Positions 10,884-20,609 of a DNA stretch of 64,000 nt are shown piece by piece (position 1 is the stretch's first letter; each line of letters begins with the position of its first letter). The notes under the pieces are model-generated. The model worked only from the letters and a program-made list of their open reading frames with translations, made no database searches and was not told the DNA's origin. The stretch comes from Arthrobacter frigidicola (lineage in GTDB: Bacteria > Actinomycetota > Actinomycetes > Actinomycetales > Micrococcaceae). The position numbers and the translations under genes were made by a program. The stretch lies in NCBI GenBank assembly GCA_003602285.1, contig QZVU01000002.1, positions 1 to 64,000 on the forward strand, read 5' to 3'.

Positions 10884-11744
10884 ATGACTACTCCCCGCAC
10901 CCAGCTCAGGACCCGATTTTCGCTGCTCGCCGCCCTCACAGTGGCACTCGCCGCTGCTCCTGCCGCCGTTCCGGCAGCGGCGGCACCCAAGGCCCCCGTC
11001 GATTACGTCGCTCTCGGTGATTCCTATGCCTCGGGCTTCGGCGCGGGTTCCTACACTGCGTGCGGCCAGTCACCTCGTGGCCTTCCCGGGGTGCTGGATG
11101 AGAACAAGAAGGTGGAACTGACGGCCAACGGCACCTGCGCGGGTGCGGCCGCCACCGTGGTGCCCGGTGGAGCCGTCGATGTTCCAGAACAGATTGCAGG
11201 GCTTGTGGCCCTCGGCAAACTCGGTGCCGGAACGAAACTCGTGACCCTCTCGGTCGGTGGAAATGACGCCGGTTTCTCGACCGTGGCCGGCGTATGCGCC
11301 GTCCAGCCCCTTGAAGCCTGCGCCCGGGCGCTCCAGCTGAGTTCCGCCGCCGCGCAGACGACCGTCGCGCCGAAGCTCGACGCCGCATATGCCCAGCTTC
11401 GAGCTGCAGCTCCCAATGCCGTGGTGGTGGTGACCGGTTACCCCCACCTCTTCTCACCGGAGTCTTCCGGCCCGGCCCCGTTCCCGGCGGTGGCCCAGCA
11501 GTTTTTCAATGACGCGACCGACACCTTGAACGCGGTCATCGCGTCCCGGGCCACTGCCGCGGGATTCACCTATGTGGACGTCGTCGTCGAATTCGCCGGG
11601 CACGGCGTCGGATCGCCGGATCCCTGGATCACCTTCACCGGGTTCACCGCCCCCGATGACCTGCACCCGACGGCCACCGGGTACTCGGAGGGCTACCTCA
11701 AGGCCGTGCGCAGCGAGGTGAACCTCGCACAACTGCGGAAGTAG
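10884..11744 (+). CDS. Secreted SGNH/GDSL hydrolase (esterase/lipase)
   Basis: 286 residues. An Arg-containing N-terminus and a hydrophobic Ala-rich stretch (about 12-34) form a Sec signal peptide, so the enzyme should be exported. The SGNH blocks are visible: VALGDSYASG with nucleophile Ser47, LSVGGNDAGF (block III) and DDLHPT near the C-terminus (catalytic Asp/His). Paired cysteines (for example those in YTACGQSP and NGTCAGAA) fit the disulfide-bonded Streptomyces lipase type. The ATG lies 6 nt after TAGCTT (10872-10877), predicting a leaderless transcript. It is convergent with the next gene and stands alone; the substrate, lipid or other acyl ester, cannot be told. Confidence 0.85.
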   Translation: MTTPRTQLRTRFSLLAALTVALAAAPAAVPAAAAPKAPVDYVALGDSYASGFGAGSYTACGQSPRGLPGVLDENKKVELTANGTCAGAAATVVPGGAVDVPEQIAGLVALGKLGAGTKLVTLSVGGNDAGFSTVAGVCAVQPLEACARALQLSSAAAQTTVAPKLDAAYAQLRAAAPNAVVVVTGYPHLFSPESSGPAPFPAVAQQFFNDATDTLNAVIASRATAAGFTYVDVVVEFAGHGVGSPDPWITFTGFTAPDDLHPTATGYSEGYLKAVRSEVNLAQLRK

Positions 11745-11862
11745 CTGCGAAGGGAGTTCCCGCGCTGTTGTAACCCGGTGGCCGCGGCCGGTCGGTGGGC
11801 GGCTCCCGAACTGGCCACCGACCGGCCGGGTCTGGTGGCGAACGGGATTCCGGCGGATCCGT

Positions 11863-12414
11863 TCAGCCGGTCGACGCGGCCCCTCCCGGCTGCCCGACGG
11901 ACCGCCGCAGAACTGCTGCTGTCTTCCGGAGCTCGCGGGCCGGCCCCGCAAGTTCGACCGCTCCCCCGGGCGTCGACAGCTCAACGACGCGCCAGGTCGG
12001 GCCCATCCGGAAAAACCCCTCGGCCACGGTGATATCCCGCTCGGGGCCGACGGCGCCCACCTCGAAGCTCATGAGTTCGCCGTCGTCGCTCCCGCTCGGC
12101 CGTCCGTGGGGTTGAAAGTCCAGCCGGCCCCTCCCCGGTGTCGCCAGACCCGGCTTCCAGGCCTGGGGCGCACCCGGTACTGCTTCACCCCGGGCCCGCA
12201 GCATCGACTCGACCTGGCTTTGGGCCCCGCGAAGACGCCGTCCGGAACGCCATCTGGTCAGGTCGATCGCCAGGACAGATCCGACCACCGCCAGGGCCGG
12301 CCAGGTCCGGTATGCGCTCCACGGCGCATTCGTCAGGGCATGCATCGTCCCCGTTACCGCAAGCAGCAGCGCCGTCTTGAGGACGATGGCGACGAGTCCG
12401 TTGCGGCTGGGCAT
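11863..12414 (-). CDS. Conserved membrane protein of unknown function
   Basis: 183 residues. Two hydrophobic segments (about 6-26 and 36-52) are followed by a basic stretch TRWRSGRRLRG, so the N-terminus is probably two membrane helices with a cytoplasmic C-terminal domain. The soluble part contains GRLDFQPHGRPSG and a second strand-rich stretch, loosely recalling small PH-like domains, but I cannot assign a family. The ATG is 5 nt after a minus-strand TAGGGT, suggesting a leaderless mRNA separate from glgX. The codon usage is that of the surrounding genes, which supports a real gene. Confidence 0.65.
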   Translation of the reverse strand: MPSRNGLVAIVLKTALLLAVTGTMHALTNAPWSAYRTWPALAVVGSVLAIDLTRWRSGRRLRGAQSQVESMLRARGEAVPGAPQAWKPGLATPGRGRLDFQPHGRPSGSDDGELMSFEVGAVGPERDITVAEGFFRMGPTWRVVELSTPGGAVELAGPARELRKTAAVLRRSVGQPGGAASTG

Positions 12415-12486
12415 AAGGCACCCTAAACCGGCATCCCGTCCGCCGGCGAGGCTGGGCCAGTGGCCAGGTAGGCTGACGAACCCCGT

Positions 12487-14613
12487 TCAGGAGGCCGGAC
12501 GGCCCACGTACCGCTGGCACAGATAGACAGCGACCGAGTTGGCGGTGAGGGTATCGGACTCCCCCAGGGAGAACCGGGCACCTGAGCGCCGCAGCGCCGG
12601 GTCGGCCGAATCGAAGGCGAGTTCCATCGTCGTTGCCCTCGCTTCCACCAGGCCCTGCCCCTGCAGGATCCATGCGGCCGGAAGGTGGATCTTGTGGTCC
12701 ACGAGCGATCCATTGACCGCGATGAGGGCCCCGGCCTGGCCGTCCGGATCGGCCAGCATCAGCTGGACCACCCGGGTGGACGGGTCGTCCCAATCGGCCG
12801 GAGTCATGGGCAGGCCCGAGGCGTTGAACCACAGCAGCGCCGAATCGGCGCCCCGGCCGGGAAAGGCCGGCGACTGGCCGGCGAGGAACCGCCGGCGGAT
12901 CCGAAGCAGCGCACGCGTGGCGGTGAGCATGCGTTCCGCCGCAGCGTCGTGGTGCCAGGAGATCCAGGCGAGCTTGTTGTCCTGGCAGTAGGCGTTGTTG
13001 TTGCCCCGCTGGGTCCGTCCGAGCTCATCGCCGGCAGTGATCATGGGAACCCCGACCGACATCAGCAGCGTGGCCATCAGGTTCCGCGCCGTCTGCTCCC
13101 GTGCGGCGATGATCGCGTCGTTCTCGGTGCGGCCCTCCGCACCGTGGTTGTAGCTGCGGTTGTCGTTGGAGCCGTCGCGGTTTTCCTCCCCGTTGGCCTC
13201 GTTGTGCTTCCGGTCGTAGGCGGTGAGGTCCGCAAGGGTGAACCCGTCGTGGGCGGTGACGAAGTTGATCGAGGCAAGCGGGGTCCGGCCCGAGTGGCGG
13301 AACAGGTTCTGCGACCCGGCCAGGGAGTCGGCGAGGCGTGCCGGTGAGCCGGCGTGCCCTCCGGCCCGCAGCGAGGCCTGGTCGCGCAGCCAAAAGTCGC
13401 GGGCCGTGTCACGGAAGCGGTCGTTCCAGTCGGCCCAGCCCTGGGGGAAGTTTCCGGTCTGCCAGCCGCCCATGCCGACATCCCAGGGTTCGGCGATGAG
13501 CTTTGTTCCCCGCAGCGCACTCGATGCGCCCACGGCGACCAGGAACGGGTGCCGCGGCGTGAAGGTGTTGGTCTCGTCCCGCCCCAGGGTGACGGCGAGG
13601 TCGAACCGGAAGCCGTCGATCTGGAACTCCTCGACCCAGTACCGCAGGGAGTCGAGCGCGAACTCGATCACCTTCGGCTGCGAGAAGTCGAGCGTGTTGC
13701 CCACTCCGGTGGTGTCGAGGTACCGGCCCGCGCCGTCGTGCCGGTAGTAGTCGGCGTCGCCGAGGCCCCGCCAGCAGAGGGTCGGAAGGTCCTTGCCGCC
13801 CTCGGCGGTGTGGTTGTACACGACGTCGAGGATCACTTCGAGGCCTGCCTCGTGCAGCGCCTTCACCATCGACTTGACCTCGGCCAGGACAGCCGCCGGG
13901 CCCGCGGCGCGTGCCGCGGCGGTCGCGTACGCCGAGTGCGGGGCGAAGAATCCGAGGGTGTTGTAGCCCCAGTAGTTGGAGAGGCCGAGGGGCCCCAGGT
14001 GCGGTTCGTCGATCGAAAAGTGGACCGGAAGCAGCTCGACGGCGGTCACGCCCAGTTCAAGCAGGTACTCGATCATCACGGGGTGGGCCAGGCCCGCATA
14101 GGTGCCGCGCAGCTCCTCGGGAATCCCGGGGTGCAGCTTCGTCAGTCCCTTGACGTGCGCTTCGTAGATGACGGTGTCGCGCCACGGGGTGCGCGGCCGG
14201 GAGGAGTCCTCCCAGTCGAAGGGCTCGTCGACGAAGACCGAGAAGTACACCGGGTCCTCCCCAGTGCCCCCGGCCTCCTCCACTTGGATGCCCCGCGCGT
14301 ACGGGTCGAGCAGCAGCTGTCCGGGTCCCGTGCCCGGACTCGGGGGCAACGGTTCGCCGGTCGGCCAGAACCCGTAACGGGCACCCGCCGGGATCGGGCC
14401 CACCACCCCGTGATGGACCCCGCCGTCGAGCCCGGGCAACGTTTCGAAGGCCCACCGGCCGTCCTCCCGCTGAAAGTGCACGTCGATCGAGGGAATCGAC
14501 GGCGCCCAGACCGCGGCATTGACGTGGAGGCCATCCGAGAAACGGCCCTTGAGCCGGTGCATCCCCTGTGGGAATTCACTGGAGGCGACGGGGGCCTGCT
14601 GCGGCATGCTCAT
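12487..14613 (-). CDS. glgX: Glycogen debranching enzyme (isoamylase type)
   Basis: 708 residues, GH13_11 family. It hydrolyses alpha-1,6 branch points left after phosphorylase action. An N-terminal CBM48-like domain (FSDGLHVNAAVWAPS) precedes the barrel. Key motifs are ELLPVHFSIDEPH...NYWGYNTLGFF, DVVYNHTAEG, GFRFDLAVTLGRD (nucleophile Asp near 339), LIAEPWDVG (Glu near 374) and FVTAHDGFTLADL. The start may be ATG 14613 or the ATG two codons later. It lies 22 bases after rlmB on the same strand, so it may share that transcript, while functionally it belongs with glgP and the GlgE-pathway genes nearby. Confidence 0.93.
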   Translation of the reverse strand: MSMPQQAPVASSEFPQGMHRLKGRFSDGLHVNAAVWAPSIPSIDVHFQREDGRWAFETLPGLDGGVHHGVVGPIPAGARYGFWPTGEPLPPSPGTGPGQLLLDPYARGIQVEEAGGTGEDPVYFSVFVDEPFDWEDSSRPRTPWRDTVIYEAHVKGLTKLHPGIPEELRGTYAGLAHPVMIEYLLELGVTAVELLPVHFSIDEPHLGPLGLSNYWGYNTLGFFAPHSAYATAAARAAGPAAVLAEVKSMVKALHEAGLEVILDVVYNHTAEGGKDLPTLCWRGLGDADYYRHDGAGRYLDTTGVGNTLDFSQPKVIEFALDSLRYWVEEFQIDGFRFDLAVTLGRDETNTFTPRHPFLVAVGASSALRGTKLIAEPWDVGMGGWQTGNFPQGWADWNDRFRDTARDFWLRDQASLRAGGHAGSPARLADSLAGSQNLFRHSGRTPLASINFVTAHDGFTLADLTAYDRKHNEANGEENRDGSNDNRSYNHGAEGRTENDAIIAAREQTARNLMATLLMSVGVPMITAGDELGRTQRGNNNAYCQDNKLAWISWHHDAAAERMLTATRALLRIRRRFLAGQSPAFPGRGADSALLWFNASGLPMTPADWDDPSTRVVQLMLADPDGQAGALIAVNGSLVDHKIHLPAAWILQGQGLVEARATTMELAFDSADPALRRSGARFSLGESDTLTANSVAVYLCQRYVGRPAS

Positions 14614-14635
14614 GACGGGATCCGGCTCGGCGCGA

Positions 14636-15616
14636 TCAGGCGGAGCGCTGGCGGGAGATTTCGTAAAGGCTGATTCCCACCGCCATTGAGGCGTTGAGCG
14701 ACTCCATGGCGGAATCGATCGGAATCGAGACGATCTGGTCGCAGTTCTCGCGCACCAGCCGGGACAACCCCTTGCCCTCCGAACCGACCACCAGGCACAC
14801 CGGGTCCTTTCCGAGGGTCAGCTCCGGCAGCGAGATGTCGCCGTCGCCGTCGAGACCGAGCACGAAGATGCCCTTGTCCTTGAACGACTTCAGGGCCGAG
14901 TTGAGGTTGCCTACCCGGGCCACGGGCACGCGGACGGCGGCACCCGCACTGGTCTTCCACGCCGAGGCGGTCACGCCGACCGAACGCCGCTCCGGCACGA
15001 TGACGCCGTGGGCGCTGAAGGCCGAAGCGGACCGGATGATGGCACCGAGGTTGCGCGGATCGGTGATCCCGTCAAGCGCGATGAACAGGGGCGCGTTGGC
15101 GATGTGGCCGCGCTTGAACTTTTCGACCGTCTCGTCGACGAGGTCGAGCGCATCGGCGTATTCGTAGGGCGGGATCTGCAGCATCAGCCCCTGGTGCACC
15201 GCACCTTCGGTCATCCGGTCGAGTTCGGGCTTGCCGGTTTCCATTACCGGGATGCCGCGTTCGGTGGCGAGCTTGAGCGCCTCCCGGACCCGGTCGTCCA
15301 TCTCGACGCGGATGGCAACGTGCAGCGCCTTGGCGGGGATACCGGCGCGGAGCGCCTCAACCACCGAGTTGCGGCCCGTCACGATCTCCTCGGTGGCCTT
15401 GCCCTTCCGTCCCGAGGCCTGGTTCCTGCCGCCGCCGCGCTTGGCTGCGGAGCGTTCGGCCAGCTCCTTGTTCTTGTACGCCTTGTGGTACGGGCGGTCC
15501 TCCGCCTTTGGGGTCGGGCCCTTGCCCTCAAGGGCCTTGCGGCCGTGGCCCCCCGTGCCGATGGTGGGGCCCTTTTTCAACTTGCGCACCGCGCCTGGAC
15601 GTCCGTGACTGGCCAT
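14636..15616 (-). CDS. rlmB: 23S rRNA 2'-O-methyltransferase of the TrmH/SpoU family (RlmB-like)
   Basis: 326 residues. A Lys/Arg/Gly-rich, probably disordered N-terminal extension (about 1-75) precedes a substrate-binding domain (GRNSVVEALRAG) and the SPOUT knot methyltransferase. SPOUT motifs seen are LDGITDPRNLGAIIRSA, LVVGSEGKGLSRLV and IPIDSAMESLNASMAVGISLYE. The family methylates the ribose of a guanosine in 23S rRNA; the exact site is inferred. A Shine-Dalgarno AAAGGTG lies 7 nt before the ATG. The gene follows cysS by 86 bases, the usual actinobacterial ispDF-cysS-rlmB order. Confidence 0.9.
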   Translation of the reverse strand: MASHGRPGAVRKLKKGPTIGTGGHGRKALEGKGPTPKAEDRPYHKAYKNKELAERSAAKRGGGRNQASGRKGKATEEIVTGRNSVVEALRAGIPAKALHVAIRVEMDDRVREALKLATERGIPVMETGKPELDRMTEGAVHQGLMLQIPPYEYADALDLVDETVEKFKRGHIANAPLFIALDGITDPRNLGAIIRSASAFSAHGVIVPERRSVGVTASAWKTSAGAAVRVPVARVGNLNSALKSFKDKGIFVLGLDGDGDISLPELTLGKDPVCLVVGSEGKGLSRLVRENCDQIVSIPIDSAMESLNASMAVGISLYEISRQRSA

Positions 15617-15702
15617 GGGGAAACACCTTTATATAGAGGAAAAGTCTCCACCAGTTTACGCGGACGGCGCCCGCGGGCATTCCCGGACCAAAACAGGTGC
15701 GT

Positions 15703-17145
15703 TCAGCGCCCGGTGATGCTCCACTCGGCGCCGTCGGCGGAGTCCTCGACGGCGATGCCGGCGCCGGCCAGTGCGTCCCGGATGGCATCGGCACGGGCCC
15801 AGTCCTTGGCGGCGCGGGCCGCCTCCCGCTCGCGCAGCTGGGACCGGATCAGGGCGTCGAGCGCCGCGGTCTGTTCCGTGTCGGCTGTTCCGGTGTCGGT
15901 GGCATCGTCGAGGCCGAGGACGCGGACCATCGCGGCGACCCCTGCCTGCGCGGTGCGCGCCCCCTCGGCGTCGCCCGCCGCCAGGGCCGTATTACCGGCC
16001 CTCACGGTTTCGTGAAGGACGGCGAGGGCCTGCGGGATGTTCAGGTCGTCATCCATCGCGTCCCCGAAGGCCTCCGGCAGGTCCGCCGGCGCACCGGCGG
16101 CCGGCCCGAAACGGGCGAGGGCCTTGCCCAGGAATCCGTCGATGCGCTCGACGGCGGCCGCGGCCTCCTCGAGCGAGGACGGACGGTAGTCGAGCACCGA
16201 CCGGTAGTGGGCCTGCCCAAGGTAGTAGCGCACCACGCGCGGTTTGGCGCGGGTGATCATTTCCTCGGGGCTGACCGTGTTGCCAATCGACTTGGACATC
16301 TTCTCGCCCTCGAAGGTGACGAGGCCGTTGTGCATCCAGTACTGCGCGTACCCGCGCTTGGCGGCACGCGCCTGCGCCAGCTCGTTCTCGTGGTGCGGGA
16401 AGCGCAGGTCGAGCCCACCGCCGTGGATATCGAACTGCTCTCCGAGGTATTTGTGGGTCATTGCGCAGCACTCGGTGTGCCAGCCGGGCCGTCCGGCACC
16501 CCAGGGGCTGGGCCATGACGACGAGGCGGGGTCGGTGTCCTTGTGGCCCTTCCACAGGGCGAAGTCCCGCGGGTCGCGCTTGCCGCGCGGGTCCGCGTCG
16601 GTGGCGGCCTGCATGTCGTCGATGTTCTGGTGGGTGAGGGCGCCGTACTCGGGCCAGGAGCGGACGTCGAAGTACACATCCCCCGATCCGTCGGGGGCGG
16701 GATACGCGTAGCCGGTGTCGATCAGTTCCTGGATCAGGGCCTGCATCTCCGGGATGTGGCCGGTGGCCCGCGGTTCGTAGGTGGGCCGACGCACCCCGAG
16801 GGTGTCGTAGGCCCGGTTGAACTCGAGCTCATAGCGGTAGGCCAGCGCCCACCACTCCTCGTTCCGGATCCCGCCCGGCGCCGGTTCGGCGTCGTGAAAG
16901 GAGGCCTTCGACTTCTCAAGGATCTTGTCGTCGATGTCGGTGACGTTCCGGACGGAGGTCACCCGGAACCCGCGTGCCTCGAGCCAGCGGGTCAGCTGGT
17001 CGAACACGATGGCCGAGCGGACGTGGCCCACGTGCGGCATGCCCTGAACGGTGGCACCGCAGTAGTAGAGGCTGACGGCCCCCGGGGTCAGGGGGACGAA
17101 GTCCCGTACCTCGGCGGTGGCGGTGTCATACAGTCTCAGGCTCAC
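15703..17145 (-). CDS. cysS: Cysteine--tRNA ligase
   Basis: 480 residues, a class I aminoacyl-tRNA synthetase in the cytoplasm. The first zinc-binding Cys (YYCGATVQG), the HIGH-type motif HVGHVRS, the WHTECCAM and [15 protein letters not shown] zinc/substrate motifs, and [10 protein letters not shown] (KMSKS loop) are all present. The GTG start overlaps the ispDF stop (GTGA), so the two are translationally coupled. The related MshC ligase of mycothiol synthesis is shorter and ends earlier; the length and tRNA-binding C-terminus here fit CysS. Confidence 0.95.
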   Translation of the reverse strand: MSLRLYDTATAEVRDFVPLTPGAVSLYYCGATVQGMPHVGHVRSAIVFDQLTRWLEARGFRVTSVRNVTDIDDKILEKSKASFHDAEPAPGGIRNEEWWALAYRYELEFNRAYDTLGVRRPTYEPRATGHIPEMQALIQELIDTGYAYPAPDGSGDVYFDVRSWPEYGALTHQNIDDMQAATDADPRGKRDPRDFALWKGHKDTDPASSSWPSPWGAGRPGWHTECCAMTHKYLGEQFDIHGGGLDLRFPHHENELAQARAAKRGYAQYWMHNGLVTFEGEKMSKSIGNTVSPEEMITRAKPRVVRYYLGQAHYRSVLDYRPSSLEEAAAAVERIDGFLGKALARFGPAAGAPADLPEAFGDAMDDDLNIPQALAVLHETVRAGNTALAAGDAEGARTAQAGVAAMVRVLGLDDATDTGTADTEQTAALDALIRSQLREREAARAAKDWARADAIRDALAGAGIAVEDSADGAEWSITGR

Positions 17146-18479
17146 TGCACCAGATTAGCCGAACCGCCGTCGAGAGCCGGTTGTTGTGCGGCGGAGATGA
17201 CGACGGCGGTGGCCAGCGCGGCGATGCCCTCGCCACGCCCGGTCAGGCCAAGGCCGTCGGTGGTCGTCGCCGAGACGCTCACCGGCGCGCCGGCTGCCTT
17301 CGAGAGGACCGCTTCGGCCTCACTGCGGCGGGCGGCGAATCGGGGACGGTTGCCGATCAGCTGCACGGCGATGTTGCCGATGCGGAAGCCCGCCCCGCGG
17401 ACGATCGCGGCCGCCTCCGAGAGGATCGCCACCCCGGAGGCTCCGGCGAGTTCGGGGCGGTCGGTGCCGAAGTGGGTGCCGAGGTCGCCAAGGCCCGCCG
17501 CGGAGAAGAGGGCATCGGCGGCGGCGTGGGCGACGACGTCGCCGTCGGAGTGTCCCGCCAGCCCGCGCTCGCCCTCCCAGAAAAGGCCCGCGAGCCACAG
17601 CGGGGCCGGCGCGTCCTCCGGGGCATAGGCGTGGATGTCGGTGCCGATACCGGTCCGGGGCAGGGGCAGGGGCGCCGCCGGGGGCAGTGCGCTTTCGGTC
17701 ATGGTGGCTTCCTTGAGGTCGGCGGTGGGTGCCGGAGACGTGCCGGCGGCCTGGACGAGCGTTTCCGCGAGCATCAGGTCCAGCGGGGTGGTCACCTTGA
17801 AGGCGGCCGGGTCGCCCTCGACGGTGACGACAGGGGTTCCCGTGGCCTCGATGAGCATCGCGTCGTCGGTGATCAGCGGGTCCTCCGCGCGGGCGTCCGC
17901 ATGCGCCTCCCGCAGCAGGTGCGCGGTGAAGCCCTGGGGGGTCTGGACGGCGCGCAGGCCGTTCCGGTCGGGGGTGCCTTCAACCCGGCCGCCGCGCACG
18001 GCCTTGACGGTATCGGCCACCGGGACCACCGGGATCACCGCATCCGCGCCCGCCGCGAGGCGGGAAACCACGCGGTCGAATACTCCCGGCGGGGTCAGGG
18101 CGCGCGCCGCGTCGTGGACGAGGATGACCGGAGCGTTGATTGAAAGTGCGGCGATGCCTGCCCGCACCGAGCCGGCCCGGCTGGTTCCACCGGCGACGAC
18201 CCGAACCGGGACGGCGCCCGACAGGCCTTCCGCCACCGACCGCAGGACGTCGTCACCGGCGGGGATGACGACGGCGATCTCCGCAGCCACACCGGAGGCG
18301 AGCACCGAGCGCAGGGACCGCTCAAGGAGGGTGAGGCCTCCGCAGAGGACACGGGCCTTGGGGATTCCGTGTCCCAGCCGCTGCCCGGAACCGGCGGCGA
18401 CGATCACCACGCCCGCCGTTCCGGTGGGAGGTGTGCTGGGGAGGGGCGCTTCCGGGGAGGGTGCGGGGCGGGAGGACAC
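17142..18479 (-). CDS. ispDF: Bifunctional IspD/IspF (MEP isoprenoid pathway)
   Basis: 445 residues fusing two non-consecutive MEP-pathway enzymes. The N-terminal half (about 15-250) is 2-C-methyl-D-erythritol 4-phosphate cytidylyltransferase: [25 protein letters not shown] and [11 protein letters not shown]. The C-terminal half (about 275-440) is 2,4-cyclodiphosphate synthase: [23 protein letters not shown] (metal ligands), [11 protein letters not shown] and [18 protein letters not shown]. The GTG start lies 6 nt after TAGGGT on the minus strand, so the mRNA is probably leaderless. cysS follows with a 4-bp overlap. The halves are joined by an Ala/Thr/Pro-containing linker. Confidence 0.94.
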   Translation of the reverse strand: MSSRPAPSPEAPLPSTPPTGTAGVVIVAAGSGQRLGHGIPKARVLCGGLTLLERSLRSVLASGVAAEIAVVIPAGDDVLRSVAEGLSGAVPVRVVAGGTSRAGSVRAGIAALSINAPVILVHDAARALTPPGVFDRVVSRLAAGADAVIPVVPVADTVKAVRGGRVEGTPDRNGLRAVQTPQGFTAHLLREAHADARAEDPLITDDAMLIEATGTPVVTVEGDPAAFKVTTPLDLMLAETLVQAAGTSPAPTADLKEATMTESALPPAAPLPLPRTGIGTDIHAYAPEDAPAPLWLAGLFWEGERGLAGHSDGDVVAHAAADALFSAAGLGDLGTHFGTDRPELAGASGVAILSEAAAIVRGAGFRIGNIAVQLIGNRPRFAARRSEAEAVLSKAAGAPVSVSATTTDGLGLTGRGEGIAALATAVVISAAQQPALDGGSANLVQ

Positions 18480-18505
18480 GAAATCACCCTACGGCAGCCG
18501 AACGC

Positions 18506-18540
18506 AAAAGAAGGACCCCCCTCAGGGAGCCCTTCTCTTT
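18506..18540 (-). terminator. Terminator after carD
   Basis: On the minus strand an AGAAGG / CCTTCT stem with inner CTCCC / GGGGG pairing is followed by TTTTGCG. It lies 20 bases after the carD stop and before the predicted ispDF promoter, so carD and ispDF should be separate transcripts. Confidence 0.65.
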
Positions 18541-18559
18541 GTGCTTGTTGACCTGCCGC

Positions 18560-19042
18560 CTAGGAGGCGAGGACCTCGTCGAGAACGCTTGCGGCCTTCT
18601 CTTCGTCGGTCTTCTCCGCCAGTGCGAGTTCGGAGATCAGGATCTGCCGCGCCTTGGCGAGCATCCTCTTCTCCCCGGCCGACAGCCCGCGGTCGTGATC
18701 CCGGCGCCAGAGGTCGCGGACGACCTCGGCCACCTTGATGACATCGCCGGATGCAAGCTTCTCCAGGTTCGCCTTGTATCGGCGCGACCAGTTGGTCGGC
18801 TCCTCGGTGAACTCGGCACGCAGTACGTCAAAGACGTGCTCCAGGCCTTCCTTGCCCACCACATCACGAACCCCGACAAGGTCGACGTTTTCTGCTGGTA
18901 CTTCGATCGTTAGATCACCCTGTGCCACCTTGAGCTTGAGATACATCTTCTCTTCGCCCTTGATGACGCGCATCTTGATCTCTTCGATCTTCGCTGCGCC
19001 GTGGTGAGGGTAAACAACTGTTTCGCCAACCTCAAAAACCAT
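18560..19042 (-). CDS. carD: CarD family RNA polymerase-binding transcription regulator
   Basis: 160 residues. The N-terminal Tudor-like RNA polymerase beta-subunit interaction domain is visible ([20 protein letters not shown]), followed by the helical DNA-binding domain ([20 protein letters not shown], then [21 protein letters not shown]). The conserved Trp of the NWSRRY region wedges into the upstream edge of the open promoter complex in studied homologues. CarD stabilises open complexes at rRNA and housekeeping promoters. A purine-rich ribosome binding site GGGAAAGGGGAAAG precedes the ATG. The gene is divergent from a lipoprotein gene across 256 bases with no other gene. Confidence 0.93.
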   Translation of the reverse strand: MVFEVGETVVYPHHGAAKIEEIKMRVIKGEEKMYLKLKVAQGDLTIEVPAENVDLVGVRDVVGKEGLEHVFDVLRAEFTEEPTNWSRRYKANLEKLASGDVIKVAEVVRDLWRRDHDRGLSAGEKRMLAKARQILISELALAEKTDEEKAASVLDEVLAS

Positions 19043-19298
19043 GTGGACTTTCCCCTTTCCCGCAAGTCAGTTTATCACGGCGGCGACACGCCGACGGCGC
19101 GTTTTCGCAGGTCAGCGGGCTCCAACGGACCGGTTTAGCTATGATTCGCCTCTTGACGCGGCGGGGAATCGGTGATCGGGCCTTGTCATGCGCCTCGAAA
19201 CGGACTCCGCCAAACGGGCGCTTTGGCGATAGTGTGTTTCCTAGTTTCACCACCCATCCCCCGGCGCCGTGCCGGAAGACCCCCCAGGAGTTTGAGCT

Positions 19299-19829
19299 GT
19301 GAGAATTGCACCGAACCGCCGAGTGCAGCAGGCCGCCGTCGCCGGCGTCGTGCTGTCCATGCTGGGGATCACCGGCTGCAGCGTGATCAACGAGCAGTCG
19401 ACCACGCGTCAGTACGCGGCGTCCGATGGCATTGTCGAGAACCTCGGCCCGGTGGAACTGCGGAATATCCTGATCGTCTCCACCGACGAGGGCGAGCCCG
19501 GGACCCTGCTGGGCACCGTGTTCAACAACAGCGACGAGCCGGTCCAGCTCACCATCGAGGGTGAGAACGAGACCTCCGAGATCACCATCGACGGCGGCGA
19601 CAAGTACGTCTTCGAGGAGGAGGTCGACGACGACGGCACCCTCGAGGGCATCAGCGAGATCCCCGGGTCCCTCGTCGACATTGACTTCACCGTCGAGTCC
19701 GAGACTGAAACCTATGGCGTTCCGGTGGTCGATGGAACCCTTGCGGAATACCGCGACTTCGTCCCGGGCGGATACACCCCGGAGCCCAGCGAGCCCGCCG
19801 CGACCGAGGAGGCCCACGGGGGCGAGTAG
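19299..19829 (+). CDS. Predicted lipoprotein of unknown function
   Basis: 176 residues. A short basic N-terminus, a hydrophobic stretch and the lipobox GITGC (lipidated Cys27) predict a lipoprotein on the outer face of the membrane. The mature part is very acidic and beta-rich (NNSDEPVQLTIEGENETSEITIDGG), ending in a Pro/Glu tail. It recalls the copper-chaperone-like lipoproteins often found at this position in Micrococcaceae, but the Met/His copper ligands are not clear, so no function is assigned. The GTG start has AGGAG 8 nt upstream. It sits between carD (divergent) and regX3 (convergent). Confidence 0.8.
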   Translation: MRIAPNRRVQQAAVAGVVLSMLGITGCSVINEQSTTRQYAASDGIVENLGPVELRNILIVSTDEGEPGTLLGTVFNNSDEPVQLTIEGENETSEITIDGGDKYVFEEEVDDDGTLEGISEIPGSLVDIDFTVESETETYGVPVVDGTLAEYRDFVPGGYTPEPSEPAATEEAHGGE

Positions 19830-19848
19830 CTCCCGACCGCCGTGCACC

Positions 19849-19881
19849 CTGAGCCGGGGCCCGATCCGGGCCCCGGCTCAG
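19849..19881. terminator. Bidirectional terminator between the lipoprotein gene and regX3
   Basis: A perfect 15-bp stem (19849-19863 with 19867-19881) with a 3-nt loop lies between two convergent genes. It has no strong T-run on either side, but the position and stem strength fit a shared terminator. Confidence 0.6.
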
Positions 19882-19928
19882 CAGGTTAACTACGGGTCAC
19901 GACGCCCGCGGCGAGGTCTCCGAACCGC

Positions 19929-20609
19929 TCAGGGCTCGAACTTGTACCCGAGGCCGCGCACGGTGATCAGGTGGCGCGGCGTCGAGGAGTCGGGCTCGAT
20001 CTTTCCCCGCAGCCGCTTGATGTGGACATCGAGGGTCTTGGTGTCACCGACATAGTCGGCGCCCCACACCCGGTCGATCAGTTGGCCGCGGGTGAGCACG
20101 CGGCCGGAGTTGCGCAGGAGCATCTCCAGCAGCTCGAACTCCTTGAGCGGGAGCGCAACCTGGGTTCCCTCAACGCTCACGACGTGCCGTTCGACGTCCA
20201 TGCGGACCGGACCGGCCGAGACCGTGCCTGACACGAGCTCCTCGGGCTCCCCCTGCCGGCGCAGGACCGCCCGGACCCGGGCGACGAGCTCCCGGGACGA
20301 GTAGGGCTTGGTGACGTAGTCATCGGCGCCGAGTTCGAGCCCCACCACCTTGTCGATCTCCGAATCCTTTGCGGTCAGCATGATCACGGGGACGCTTGAG
20401 CGCTGCCGGAGCTGGCGGCACACCTCGGTTCCGGAAAGACCTGGCAGCTGGAGGTCCAGCAGCACGAGGTCCGCTCCCGCCCGGTCGAATTCGGTGACCG
20501 CGTCGAGCCCGTTGTCGACGACGGCGACCTCGAAGCCCTCCTTCCCCAGCAGGTACGACAGCGGGTCGCTGAAGGACTCTTCGTCCTCGACAATCAAAAT
20601 CCGGGTCAA
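19929..20609 (-). CDS. regX3: Response regulator RegX3-like (phosphate-responsive)
   Basis: 226 residues, OmpR/PhoB family. The receiver domain has acidic residues VEDEE, phosphoacceptor Asp52 in LLDLQLPG and the conserved Lys in YVTKPYSS. The C-terminal winged helix ends in TLDVHIKRLRGKIE...TVRGLGYKFEP. It should activate phosphate-starvation genes with SenX3. The start is TTG, overlapping the senX3 stop by 4 bases (TTGA), so it is translated together with its kinase. Gene order and family match mycobacterial senX3-regX3; PhoP of Streptomyces is the equivalent name elsewhere. Confidence 0.92.
   Translation of the reverse strand: MTRILIVEDEESFSDPLSYLLGKEGFEVAVVDNGLDAVTEFDRAGADLVLLDLQLPGLSGTEVCRQLRQRSSVPVIMLTAKDSEIDKVVGLELGADDYVTKPYSSRELVARVRAVLRRQGEPEELVSGTVSAGPVRMDVERHVVSVEGTQVALPLKEFELLEMLLRNSGRVLTRGQLIDRVWGADYVGDTKTLDVHIKRLRGKIEPDSSTPRHLITVRGLGYKFEP

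Noticed and set aside
17142-18479. IspDF as an assembly-made fusion of two genes
   Set aside because: Both domains are complete, in one frame with a normal linker, and the bifunctional enzyme is known in other bacteria, including related actinobacteria.
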